A stretch of 43,916 nucleotides of DNA from Rhodocyclaceae bacterium (GTDB taxonomy: Bacteria; Pseudomonadota; Gammaproteobacteria; Burkholderiales; Usitatibacteraceae). The stretch spans positions 1 through 43,916 of the forward strand of contig JADCJC010000019.1 of the NCBI GenBank assembly GCA_020247395.1, read 5' to 3'. Positions 25,496-33,930 of this stretch are shown here, in pieces (positions within the stretch are counted from its first letter, which is position 1; the number at the start of each line of letters is the position of its first letter). The position numbers and the translations under genes were made by a program. A model generated the notes under the pieces. That model searched no databases, was not told the origin of the DNA, and saw only the letters and a list, made by a program, of their open reading frames with translations.

Positions 25496-26496
25496 ACCGT
25501 GTGCATTATCAACAACGCCTGCGCGGTGTTGCGCTCATCATTGTGCTATGGATCATCACGCTCTTAATGGTGATTGCAGCGTCGTTTATCCAGACCATGC
25601 GCACGGACGTGAACGTCGTTGCCAACTCGCTTTCGCGTGTGAAATCTGAAGCGCTGGCCGATGCCGGCTTGCAGAGGGCGCTGTATGAGCTTTACAAGCC
25701 GCAGAACATTGAAGGCCGCTGGAATACCGACGGCAGCAGCCGGGAATGGTCGTACCGCGATACTGTTGTGAACATCACCATGCAGGACGAAACGGGCAGA
25801 ATCGACATAAATCGCGCTAACGATGCGCTGATGCGCGGGCTGCTGCTATCCCAAGGGGTGCCGGAGGAAGACGCCACAAAATTGGTGGACGCCATCGCCG
25901 ATTGGCGGGATTCGGACTCGAATCGGCGACTAAAGGGTGCGGAGGCACCCGAATATAATGCGGCGGGCCTTTCCTACGGCCCAGCGAACGCGCTGTTTCA
26001 GTCGACCGAGGAACTCAAATTGGTGCTCGGCATGACGCCCGAAATCTATGCGAGAATCTCGCCATGGATTACCGTGTACTCCGGACAGCCCGGCATCAAC
26101 GAGCAAATCGCGACCCGCGAAGTATTGCGTGCCCTGCCGAATGTGAGTGACGAGGCGATTGACGAATACCTCACGCGGCGCGACATCGCCCGCGCCTCCC
26201 GTCGCCCGATCCCGAATTTTCAACAAAACCTATTCCGCAGCACTTCCAACAACCAAACGCCGGTGCGCATCCGCACGGAAGCTACATTTGCCGACGGGAA
26301 TCGTTTTGTCCGCGAGGTGGTAGTGCGTCGTTACACCGACCCCAAGCGTCCGTACGCCTATCTTTCTTGGAAGGAGGGGCGTGATCTGCCAAATTCGCCT
26401 GATTTGGCGTTGTCTGCGGATGGCGACGCTGCAACATCTGGTAACACGTCCTCGTCTGCACTCGGCAAGGCAGTCTCGCCGATTAAGGCCCCATAA
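25492..26496 (+). CDS. gspK: Minor pseudopilin GspK
   Basis: GspK caps the pseudopilus. It shows the typical pseudopilin variant without Glu+5: leader MNRVHYQQRLRG, then VALIIVLWIITLLMVIAASF. The body has LADAGLQRALYEL, DETGRIDINRAND, and the GspK signature KLVDAIADWRDSDSNRR with acidic residues near the Ca2+ site. A helix-hairpin-helix-like REVLRALPNVSDEAIDEYL follows. The ATG at 25492 overlaps the gspJ stop (ATGA) and is preferred over an upstream in-frame ATG at 25474. The length of 334 is normal. Confidence 0.94.
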   Translation: MNRVHYQQRLRGVALIIVLWIITLLMVIAASFIQTMRTDVNVVANSLSRVKSEALADAGLQRALYELYKPQNIEGRWNTDGSSREWSYRDTVVNITMQDETGRIDINRANDALMRGLLLSQGVPEEDATKLVDAIADWRDSDSNRRLKGAEAPEYNAAGLSYGPANALFQSTEELKLVLGMTPEIYARISPWITVYSGQPGINEQIATREVLRALPNVSDEAIDEYLTRRDIARASRRPIPNFQQNLFRSTSNNQTPVRIRTEATFADGNRFVREVVVRRYTDPKRPYAYLSWKEGRDLPNSPDLALSADGDAATSGNTSSSALGKAVSPIKAP

Positions 26497-26514
26497 AGGT
26501 AAGATGCGGGTCTT

Positions 26515-27894
26515 ATGTCCGCCGTTACCCCTTCTTCTGCCGAAACCAGCCGTCCTGCCAATGCCGCGCTGCGCATCGCTGTGCCGCGTGGCGTGGTGAA
26601 TTTCTGGCGTTGGTGGAGCACGCAGCTACGGGGTGTATTTCGCCCGTGGCTCGACAAATATTGGGTCGATCGCGCTGATACGGTCGACATCCAGCTCACA
26701 GCCGGCACGGAGACGGCACAGCCCACCACGCCATTGCCACCTCGAATTGCGGGACGAGACGTGCGGATTTTGGTTGACATAGCCCTTGTACTTCGAAAGA
26801 GTGTCGCCTATCCGGCCGTTGTTGAAGAGAATCTTGGTGCGGTCATCGAGAACGACCTCGATCGCCAGACGCCGTTTACAGCGGATCAAATTTATTTAGC
26901 GCATCGGATTGAACGCCGCTACGAGGCAGCCGATGGCGTGGCCAAGATTGACGTTGAGCTGACGATTGTTTTGCGTCGGGTTGTTGCGCCGTTGCTTGAG
27001 CGGGTGCGCGCTGCCGGCGGGGCGGTGTACTCCGTGGTGATTGCTGGCGCTACAGAAGGCGTGCCGCTGGAGCTGCTATCGGTCTCGGAACGTCGTTCGC
27101 GCCGCCTTAGTCGATTACAAAAGGCGAATCTGCTGTTGCTTGCAGCGCTGGTGCTGCTCATTCTTGCCGCAATGATGGTGCCGACGCTGCAACGCTATGC
27201 GACCGTGCAGACGCTGACACCGATGGTCGAGAAGGCGCGTAGCGAAGCCGAAGCGACGCGGAAGATTGAAACGGAATTCCAGCGCCTGTTGCAGGAGTAT
27301 CAATTCGCGACGACCAGGAAACACCAAGCTTTTGCTGCCATCGATGTTATCGAAGAACTTTCGCGGCTGTCTCCCGACACGACTTGGCTGCAGAGTTTAG
27401 AAATAAAATCCCCGCCCGGTGGCAACAAAGCGAACCGCAGTGTGCGCGAGGTACAGCTCATTGGCGAAGCCGCCGCTGCTTCGAAGATGATTGAGCTGCT
27501 TGAGCAGTCGCCACTTCTACAAAACACCACACAGCGTGCGCAGACCACTCGTGGGTCGCAGCCCAACACGGAGCGTTTCCAGATCGCCACTGAGTTAAAG
27601 CCGCGTCAGCTTCCTGAGTTGATCGATTTGATCGCGCTACCTGCGGCACCAGTTGCGCCCACATTACCCAAGGCTGGTCTGCCAGAAAATGCCGCGCCGC
27701 CTGCCACAGGGAAGACGGCCCCGGCGACGACTGGGTCTGTGCAAACCCAGCCGTCCACGTCGACTTTGCCGGCTGCTGCAGCAGGACCAGGCAAAACCAC
27801 GCGAGCAGAAAAGCCGAGCAATCCCGTGACATCAAATTTCACCAAGCCGCCGTTCGCTGCACCTGCGGTCCTCGCTATCAAGGCTGCGCCATGA
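26515..27894 (+). CDS. gspL: Type II secretion system protein GspL
   Basis: GspL links the ATPase GspE to the inner membrane platform. The cytoplasmic part (residues ~1-200) resembles the actin-like GspL/PilM fold only weakly. One membrane span (NLLLLAALVLLILAAMMVPTL, about residues 205-225) follows the basic SERRSRRLSRLQKAN. A periplasmic coiled region and a PilN-like fold (AFAAIDVIEELSRLSPDTTWLQSLEI) come next. The last ~80 residues are Ala/Pro/Thr-rich. The call rests on this layout and the position between gspK and gspM. Confidence 0.85.
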   Translation: MSAVTPSSAETSRPANAALRIAVPRGVVNFWRWWSTQLRGVFRPWLDKYWVDRADTVDIQLTAGTETAQPTTPLPPRIAGRDVRILVDIALVLRKSVAYPAVVEENLGAVIENDLDRQTPFTADQIYLAHRIERRYEAADGVAKIDVELTIVLRRVVAPLLERVRAAGGAVYSVVIAGATEGVPLELLSVSERRSRRLSRLQKANLLLLAALVLLILAAMMVPTLQRYATVQTLTPMVEKARSEAEATRKIETEFQRLLQEYQFATTRKHQAFAAIDVIEELSRLSPDTTWLQSLEIKSPPGGNKANRSVREVQLIGEAAAASKMIELLEQSPLLQNTTQRAQTTRGSQPNTERFQIATELKPRQLPELIDLIALPAAPVAPTLPKAGLPENAAPPATGKTAPATTGSVQTQPSTSTLPAAAAGPGKTTRAEKPSNPVTSNFTKPPFAAPAVLAIKAAP

Positions 27895-28577
27895 GCGCCA
27901 CGCAAGCGACCTTCACGGCAACTACTGCGGCGCCGACTTCACCGTTCAGGCGATTGACCCCGACAGCGAATCGAAACGCAGCCATTGCGCTGTTGATTGC
28001 CACATTGCTGATCGGGTTCGCGGCGATCGCGTTTCCGGCGTGGTGGCTCTACGATCATTACGACTCCCGCGCGGCGCAACTGGCACGGCAGCAGCGTAGC
28101 TACTCATCGCTCAACGAGTTACGCCCAACATTAATGAAAGCCCTAGAGGCATTGAAGGCGAAAGACACCAAGAAGTTCTTTCTCAAGGGTGCCACGGCGG
28201 CCTTGGCAGGAGCGGATTTGCAGGAGCTGGCGCGCGGCGTCATTGAAGCAAACAACGGTAGGTTATTGTCATCACAGTTACTTCCGCACAAGGACGAAAA
28301 CGGTTATCGGCAAATCAATGCCACCATCCAAATGACGGCGAACATCCAAAACCTTCGCCAAGTATTGCATGTCATGGAGGGGCGGGAGCCTTATCTGTTC
28401 CTCGATAATCTGACCGTGCGCGCACAGGTTCCATCCGGGTTCAAACCACAGCCCGGATTTGAGCCGGAAATGTTTGTGCAGTTTGACGTGTCCGGGCTGG
28501 TGCCCATTACGCCAGTTGCGCCGCCGTCCGATACCAAGCCAGCCGCGAGCAAAACGGCCGCCAAGGCCAAATCATGA
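27891..28577 (+). CDS. gspM: Type II secretion system protein GspM (XpsM-like)
   Basis: This is a single-span inner membrane protein: a cytoplasmic N-terminus, a membrane segment AAIALLIATLLIGFAAIAFP (about residues 31-50), a short coiled coil, and a ferredoxin-like periplasmic domain (GADLQELARGVIEANNGRLL, NLRQVLHVMEGREPYLFLDNL). It matches the T2SSM_b type that replaces classic GspM in Xps-like systems and works as the GspL partner. It overlaps gspL by four bases and the next gene by four bases. Confidence 0.87.
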   Translation: MSATQATFTATTAAPTSPFRRLTPTANRNAAIALLIATLLIGFAAIAFPAWWLYDHYDSRAAQLARQQRSYSSLNELRPTLMKALEALKAKDTKKFFLKGATAALAGADLQELARGVIEANNGRLLSSQLLPHKDENGYRQINATIQMTANIQNLRQVLHVMEGREPYLFLDNLTVRAQVPSGFKPQPGFEPEMFVQFDVSGLVPITPVAPPSDTKPAASKTAAKAKS

Positions 28578-29419
28578 CGCCGCGCTACGTCATCAGCGCA
28601 ACACTGGGTGCGCTGCTCATCGTCTCGCTGGCGCTGATCGGTTGGGAGACCGACTGGGGTCGCGCCATTGGCGGCACCGGTGATTATGCGTCGGTGAACA
28701 AACGCGCGTCACTGGACACCAAAGTCCTGCCACAATTTGCCTTGGCACCGTTGTTCCCTTCTGGTTCGGGCTACCGAGAGACCGTCGAACGGCCGCTGTT
28801 TATTCCGACCCGCAGGCCTGCACCTGTCGGCAACACGACGCAGATGGCGATGAAAAAAGGCCAGTTCCGCCTCACCGGTACGACCGTCAGTGACCAAGTG
28901 TCGGTTGCGTATTTGTTTGAAACCAGCACCAACAAAACCCTGCGCGTAAACCGGGGCGCGGACGTAAATGGCATCACGGTAGAGAGTGTGAGCGCCAATC
29001 GTGTGGTGTTGAAACAAGGTGACGAAACTGAAGAATTGTTCCTGCGCACTTCAAGCTCGCCCAAACCGCCCCCGCCTCCGCCGGTCGCAGCCGCCCCTGG
29101 ACAACCGGGCGGCCAAACCCCGGGACAGGTGCCAGGCGTCTCCGGAAATGTTTTGCAGGCGGGTCAGGCACCTGCCCCAATGCCCCCCCAACTGCCCTCC
29201 TTTGCCCCGCCCGGTGTTAATGTTCAAGCGGGATTGCCACCCGGCGCGGCCGTCGGTGCTCCACCGATACCGACCGGCGTGAGCGCCGGTGGGCCTCCGA
29301 TCCCGGGTGGGCAAGCCCCCGGCATGAACGGCCCAACGGATCCTGCCGCCGCACCGGCCAGTTTGGACCCGAACAATCCGGCGGTGCGCCGCCGCCGTTT
29401 CCAGAATTTGCCGCAGTAA
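28574..29419 (+). CDS. Type II secretion system protein XpsN/GspC-like
   Basis: In Xps-type operons the gene between M and D encodes a GspC-like linker between inner membrane and secretin. The protein has one membrane span (residues ~5-23). A GspC homology-region-like domain of about 90 residues follows (RPLFIPTRRPAP, FRLTGTTVSDQVSVAYLF, RGADVNGITVESVSANRVVL). Residues ~160-281 form a Pro/Gly/Ala-rich tail instead of a PDZ or coiled-coil domain. The tail could cross the periplasm to the secretin. The 281-residue length is typical for XpsN, but the tail is long and low in complexity. Confidence 0.8.
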   Translation: MTPRYVISATLGALLIVSLALIGWETDWGRAIGGTGDYASVNKRASLDTKVLPQFALAPLFPSGSGYRETVERPLFIPTRRPAPVGNTTQMAMKKGQFRLTGTTVSDQVSVAYLFETSTNKTLRVNRGADVNGITVESVSANRVVLKQGDETEELFLRTSSSPKPPPPPPVAAAPGQPGGQTPGQVPGVSGNVLQAGQAPAPMPPQLPSFAPPGVNVQAGLPPGAAVGAPPIPTGVSAGGPPIPGGQAPGMNGPTDPAAAPASLDPNNPAVRRRRFQNLPQ

Positions 29420-29431
29420 CGAAACCAAAAA

Positions 29432-31780
29432 ATGAACTCAACTTACTACAACCAATGGACGGGACGATTCGGAATTGTGCTGGTGTTCAGTGCGCTGAGC
29501 GCGTGCGCGCTTTTGCAGCCACCGGTCGATGAATCAAAGCCTGTCTCAAGCGCAACTGAGCCTAATCCGCCTGTAGTCGTCGCGGCATCAGTACCAAGCT
29601 CACCCAACATGTTAGCCAAACCCGCGACTACTGCCCCCGCCGCAGTCGCCCCCGCGAACCCGACAAATGCGATTGCCGAGGCAGGGCGCCGTACCGCCCC
29701 GCCGCCAATTCCAGATGCATCCCGGCTCTATCCGGGGTCGGGCCAATTTGTGAAGCCGCCATCGGCACCGGTACCGTCGGTCAAAGGACCGGAAGAGTTC
29801 ACGCTCAACTACGAGTCGCTTGACATTCGTGCGGTCGTGCAGTCAATTCTGGGCGACATGTTGCGCGAGTCGTTTTCGATTCATCCGCAGACCACCGGCA
29901 ATGTCACGATTCGGCTGTCGAAGCCGGTTCCTCGCGGTGAACTGATTCCGACGCTCGATATGTTGCTGCGGCAAAACGGCCAGATCATGGTCAAGGAAGA
30001 TGGTATCTACAAGATCATGCCAGCCGCCGTCGGTACGCGCGGCTCGGTGACGCCGCAGGTAATGACCACGCCCGCACAGTTGCCCAACGGTTACAGTGTG
30101 CAGATTGTGCAGCTGCGTTTTGCCGGTGTGCGCGACATGCAGCGTATTCTTGAGCCCTATGCAGTTGAGCCGCAGTCCTCAATCCGTATTGATGAACTGC
30201 GCAACCTTGTCATCTTGTCCGGCACACAACGCGAGCTCAAACACATGCTGGAGGTGATTGATATTTTTGACGTCGACTATCTCGCTGGCTATTCGGTGGG
30301 CTTGTTTCCGATGCAAACCGACGTGAAGGCGTTATCGGCTGATCTGGATCGGATATTTGGCGGTGGTGGAACCGGTGCCGCTGCCGCGCCGAGCCCGCTC
30401 GCCGGTATTGTGCGGATTGTGCCGATCGAACGACTCAACGGTCTGCTGGTGATTACCACCCAACCGCGTTACTTGGAAGAAGCGAAGAAGTGGATCGATC
30501 GGTTGGACAAAGGTGGCGGTTTGGCTGGTGGCACACGACTCAATGTGTACCCGGTGCAAAACGGACGCGCCGACCGCCTCGCGCAGTTGTTAACGGACAT
30601 CTACGGTAACCGGCAAGGCGGAACCACCGGCACTGGAGCGACCCTAGCACCGGGTGCACGGCCCGCAAACACAACAACCACAACACCCGGCACACCGGCG
30701 CAGCCAGCAGCGGGCACCGGAGGCGGTGGTCAAGGTGGCGCGTTCGGCGCGTTCTTATCGAATATTTTTCAATCCAGTGGGACGGCGGTATCAAAGGATA
30801 CCCGCATCATCGCCGATGATGACAACAATGCCCTGTTGATACTTGCCTCGCCAGCTGACTACGAAACTATCCTGGCCGCACTTCGTCAGCTGGATGTGCC
30901 ACGTCGTCAAGTGCTTGTTGAAGTACTGGTGGCGGAAGTGACGCTCACCGACGAATTAAAGTTCGGTATTGAGTGGTTTATCAATTCGCGTAACAATACC
31001 GTCGGTGCACTGCGCAATCTGGGGGGTGACAGCTCGATTCTTCCGCGCGTCTTGCCACAGACGCCGGGTCTTGGTGGTGCGCTCGATCCGCGTGCCACCT
31101 ACCCGGGAACCTCAACAACAATTGTGCCGTCAACACCGGGTTTGCAATTGATTAACGTGGTTGGCACGGATATTCGCGCGGTGCTTCAAGCGCTCGGGCA
31201 AGATGGACGCGCGAGTGTTGAGTCGGCACCTAAGTTGCTCGTACTCGACAACGCCAAGGGCACCGTCAACGTCGGCACACGTATCTCGGTCGAGACTGGT
31301 TCGTCTACTGGTTCCGGAACCGGTGGCAATACCGTCACCACACGCCAATACATCGACACCGGTGTGTTGTTGACCGTCACGCCGCGGATCAATGCAGGGG
31401 GCCGGGTGACACTCGATATCAATCAGGAAGTAAGTTCCGCAGGTGCGGCATCGAGCAACAACCCTCCCATCAATACGCGCAAAGCGCAGACCACTGTCAA
31501 CGTCGCCAGCGGCGAGACGATGGTGTTGGCGGGTCTTATCCAGAAAGATCGCGGTAGCGGTACTCAGGGCGTTCCATTGCTCTCCAAAATTCCGATTATT
31601 GGCGGTTTATTCGGCACACAAACGTTTCGCAACAACCGTACGGAACTGGTGGTGCTGATTACGCCAACCGTGATCGCCAGCAACGACGAAGTGCGCGGCG
31701 TGACCGATGAACTGCGCAAGAAGTTACCGTCGCTTGAGCATTTGATGCACAAGAAGCCGGACGCTACAGCCGCCAAGTAG
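29432..31780 (+). CDS. gspD: Type II secretion system secretin GspD
   Basis: GspD is the multimeric outer membrane channel of the system. A lipoprotein signal (FSALSAC, Cys25) is followed by a Pro/Ala-rich region. The N0 domain (FTLNYESLDIRAVVQSILGDML) and N1-N3 repeats come next, then the secretin core with the signature VPLLSKIPIIGGLFGTQTFR and NRTELVVLITPTVI. Residues ~392-452 are a Gly/Thr/Ala-rich insert inside N3. The lipid anchor suggests that outer membrane targeting needs no separate pilotin, and none is found here. The length of 782 residues fits the Xps group. Confidence 0.95.
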   Translation: MNSTYYNQWTGRFGIVLVFSALSACALLQPPVDESKPVSSATEPNPPVVVAASVPSSPNMLAKPATTAPAAVAPANPTNAIAEAGRRTAPPPIPDASRLYPGSGQFVKPPSAPVPSVKGPEEFTLNYESLDIRAVVQSILGDMLRESFSIHPQTTGNVTIRLSKPVPRGELIPTLDMLLRQNGQIMVKEDGIYKIMPAAVGTRGSVTPQVMTTPAQLPNGYSVQIVQLRFAGVRDMQRILEPYAVEPQSSIRIDELRNLVILSGTQRELKHMLEVIDIFDVDYLAGYSVGLFPMQTDVKALSADLDRIFGGGGTGAAAAPSPLAGIVRIVPIERLNGLLVITTQPRYLEEAKKWIDRLDKGGGLAGGTRLNVYPVQNGRADRLAQLLTDIYGNRQGGTTGTGATLAPGARPANTTTTTPGTPAQPAAGTGGGGQGGAFGAFLSNIFQSSGTAVSKDTRIIADDDNNALLILASPADYETILAALRQLDVPRRQVLVEVLVAEVTLTDELKFGIEWFINSRNNTVGALRNLGGDSSILPRVLPQTPGLGGALDPRATYPGTSTTIVPSTPGLQLINVVGTDIRAVLQALGQDGRASVESAPKLLVLDNAKGTVNVGTRISVETGSSTGSGTGGNTVTTRQYIDTGVLLTVTPRINAGGRVTLDINQEVSSAGAASSNNPPINTRKAQTTVNVASGETMVLAGLIQKDRGSGTQGVPLLSKIPIIGGLFGTQTFRNNRTELVVLITPTVIASNDEVRGVTDELRKKLPSLEHLMHKKPDATAAK

Positions 31781-31794
31781 ACTAAAAATGCAGC

Positions 31795-31860
31795 AAACCC
31801 TAGTAAAGACGGGCATTTTCTGGCATTAATGCTTGAAGACACCCGCCAGCTCTAGTGTTT
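31795..31860 (+). repeat. 66-nt palindromic element, copy A3
   Basis: It lies between convergent gspD and the GT2 gene. It starts AAACCCTAGTAAAGACGGG and ends CTAGTGTTT; GCAT-TA-ATGC forms an inner stem. By eye it is about 64% identical to copy A1 over all 66 positions with no gaps. It may serve as a terminator for gspD and the opposing gene. Confidence 0.78.
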
Positions 31861-31881
31861 GTGCTGTGCGCTGCGTTCTGT

Positions 31882-32745
31882 CTATGCCCAGCGCCAGCCG
31901 TGTTTGCCAAAGTAACGTACCGCAGAACGCACAAACATACCGATATGTCTGGCCCCTTTTCGGGATGCATTGCCACCAGCATGGACAATACGGCAGCCAG
32001 GCAAGCGATCAATACGACTGATCTTCGCGACGCGCTGGCTGAGATCGAAGTCTTCAAAGTACATAAAGAAACCGGCATCGAATCCGCCGACCTCCCGCCA
32101 TACACTGCCCCGCACCAACAACCAGCAGCCTGAAACGGCCGCACAACCCTGAATGGGCGCATCGTAGGCAAGATCGCTGTAATCGTAGTGGCTTAGATAT
32201 CGAGCGAAGCGCGCCTTTAGCCAGCCTGGCGCAAAGCCGCGCAGCGCGAGAGCGAAAACCGTCGGGTCGCGCTTAACCAAGAACTGAGGCGTTCCGTCGG
32301 GTGATGTTGCGATTGGCGTGACCGCGCCACATGCGGCATCGTGGTCAAGATGGGTCAATGCGCTGGAGATGGCGTCCACGGCAAGTTCAACGTCCGGGTT
32401 TAACAACAGCACAAATTCTGCGCTCGTTTCCGCGAGACCAGCGTTGTTGCCTGCGCCAAAGCCATTGTTTGTCGGCATCGGAATATAAGCGGTGTTGATT
32501 GCGCCTTGTCCTGGTCCAGCTCTGAGGGCGCTATCAATTAACGATTTAAGCTGCGTCGTCTCGCGGCTATTGCCGGCCGCCGCAGATTCACCGGCGGCGT
32601 TATCAATCAGCTGTACTTCGACTGCATCAACGAGCGCATGCTCCCACGCGCGGTTGATCGCCGTGCGCAGACTGGTGAGAGTTTTGGTCAGCCAACGGGC
32701 GTCTGAATGGTAGACGACAATGCAAACGGCGAGCGAACGGAACAT
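31882..32745 (-). CDS. Glycosyltransferase family 2 (rhamnosyltransferase-like)
   Basis: This GT-A enzyme of 287 residues shows LAVCIVVYHSDARWLTKTL, then NNGFGAGNNAGL, the metal site LLLNPDVEL (about residue 110), and an acceptor motif GGFDAGFFMYFEDFDLSQR. The NxGFGxGNNxG and FFMYxEDxDL pattern is common in WbbL-type rhamnosyltransferases, which fits the dTDP-rhamnose genes in the window. The specificity is inferred. It is divergent from the next GT2 gene, with 159 bp between them. Confidence 0.87.
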   Translation of the reverse strand: MFRSLAVCIVVYHSDARWLTKTLTSLRTAINRAWEHALVDAVEVQLIDNAAGESAAAGNSRETTQLKSLIDSALRAGPGQGAINTAYIPMPTNNGFGAGNNAGLAETSAEFVLLLNPDVELAVDAISSALTHLDHDAACGAVTPIATSPDGTPQFLVKRDPTVFALALRGFAPGWLKARFARYLSHYDYSDLAYDAPIQGCAAVSGCWLLVRGSVWREVGGFDAGFFMYFEDFDLSQRVAKISRIDRLPGCRIVHAGGNASRKGARHIGMFVRSAVRYFGKHGWRWA

Positions 32746-32804
32746 CGGAAAAGGATATCACGCAGCTGACGTCAAACGGCTTTCAGATGCCTTTCCCCCG
32801 CGTA

Positions 32805-32834
32805 TTCCGAGCGGCGACGAGGCTCGCATATAAT
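32805..32834 (+). promoter_or_regulatory. Putative promoter of the GT2-waaL operon
   Basis: A perfect TATAAT lies at 32829-32834. TTCCGA, 18 nt upstream (32805-32810), is a weak -35. It drives the plus-strand glycosyltransferase starting near 32905. Confidence 0.5.
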
Positions 32835-32904
32835 TTTCCCTCAATCTCGCTGCATCCCTGTCAAGTCATTGCGCCTTCTTGTTTGCCGCAACCCCATTTG
32901 AGGT

Positions 32905-33930
32905 GTGTTGGACTCAAATCGCATATTGCTCAGCATCATCACCCCGGCCTACAACGCGAGCGCGTTTTTGCCGGCGTTGATCGCCTCGGTGGAAGCCGTC
33001 TCGAAAGAACTGGCAGTCGAGTGGATTTTGGTTGACGACGGCTCGACCGACAACACGGCCGAGCTCTTCAGGGCAACACTCACCAAGCACCCGGCCTGGC
33101 AACTTGTGCAACAGCCGAATGGTGGTGTTGCCTCGGCGCGCAACCTCGGGCTCGCCAATGCGAGAGGCAAGTATGTGTGGTTTGTAGATGCGGACGATCT
33201 TATCGTTCCGGCTGCGATGGCCGCGCTGCTGAGCGCGGCGGCGACCAACGTTGATTTACTGAGCTTTCAGGCTGGACGGTTTTGCGTAGGGCGGGATGTG
33301 GATATGGCACTAGCAACAACGGCAACCGCAAAGATTTACCGTTTAGGCAAACCCAGCTATCCGATGTTGGGAACTGACTGGGTTTCCCACTTGATTACGC
33401 AGAAAGATTGGAAACATTATCTTTGGCAGTATTGGTATCGGCGCGAGCTACTTTCACAACATGCCATGCAATTTCGCGCCGGCATCATTCATGAAGACAT
33501 CGCCTTCGTGACTCAGGCAGCACTCGTTGCTTCAAGCGTCTTGTATGTCGATACGCTAGCCTACCATTACCGCGAGAATCCACACTCACTCTCGCATCAT
33601 GTTGACGAGGCCAAGTTGCTGGATCGTATTGAAAGTTATTTTGTCGTGTTGGAACAACTGCGCGTACTGAATGCAGAAGTTGTCATGCCGGCACATACCC
33701 GCGCACAGCTCGAGGGCGAGGTCATCGGGCAGGCGTTGCAGGTGTTTGAACTTGCCAAGCAGCTCGTCGAACCCGCGAGTCGGCGAAGGGTTCTCGCGCG
33801 GTGCCGAGCGCAGCGATTGGCGCAACGTTTGTTTAGTCAGGCGCACAACATCAAACGTCTGCGACAGGTGTTGGTCATGTGGCTCCAACAATCGGCACTA
33901 CTACCGCTAGGAGGCGTCAGCGCTAAATGA
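32905..33930 (+). CDS. Glycosyltransferase family 2
   Basis: The protein has the classic GT2 start LSIITPAYNASAFLPALIAS, then VDDGSTDNTAELF, PNGGVASARNLGLANA, and the metal site VWFVDADDLI (about residue 95). The later HEDIAFVTQAAL is typical of GT2 enzymes acting on capsule or LPS. The C-terminal ~100 residues are helical. The start is GTG (32905) or TTG (32908); GAGG at 32900-32903 favours the TTG. Sugar unknown. It overlaps the O-antigen ligase gene by four bases. Confidence 0.88.
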   Translation: MLDSNRILLSIITPAYNASAFLPALIASVEAVSKELAVEWILVDDGSTDNTAELFRATLTKHPAWQLVQQPNGGVASARNLGLANARGKYVWFVDADDLIVPAAMAALLSAAATNVDLLSFQAGRFCVGRDVDMALATTATAKIYRLGKPSYPMLGTDWVSHLITQKDWKHYLWQYWYRRELLSQHAMQFRAGIIHEDIAFVTQAALVASSVLYVDTLAYHYRENPHSLSHHVDEAKLLDRIESYFVVLEQLRVLNAEVVMPAHTRAQLEGEVIGQALQVFELAKQLVEPASRRRVLARCRAQRLAQRLFSQAHNIKRLRQVLVMWLQQSALLPLGGVSAK

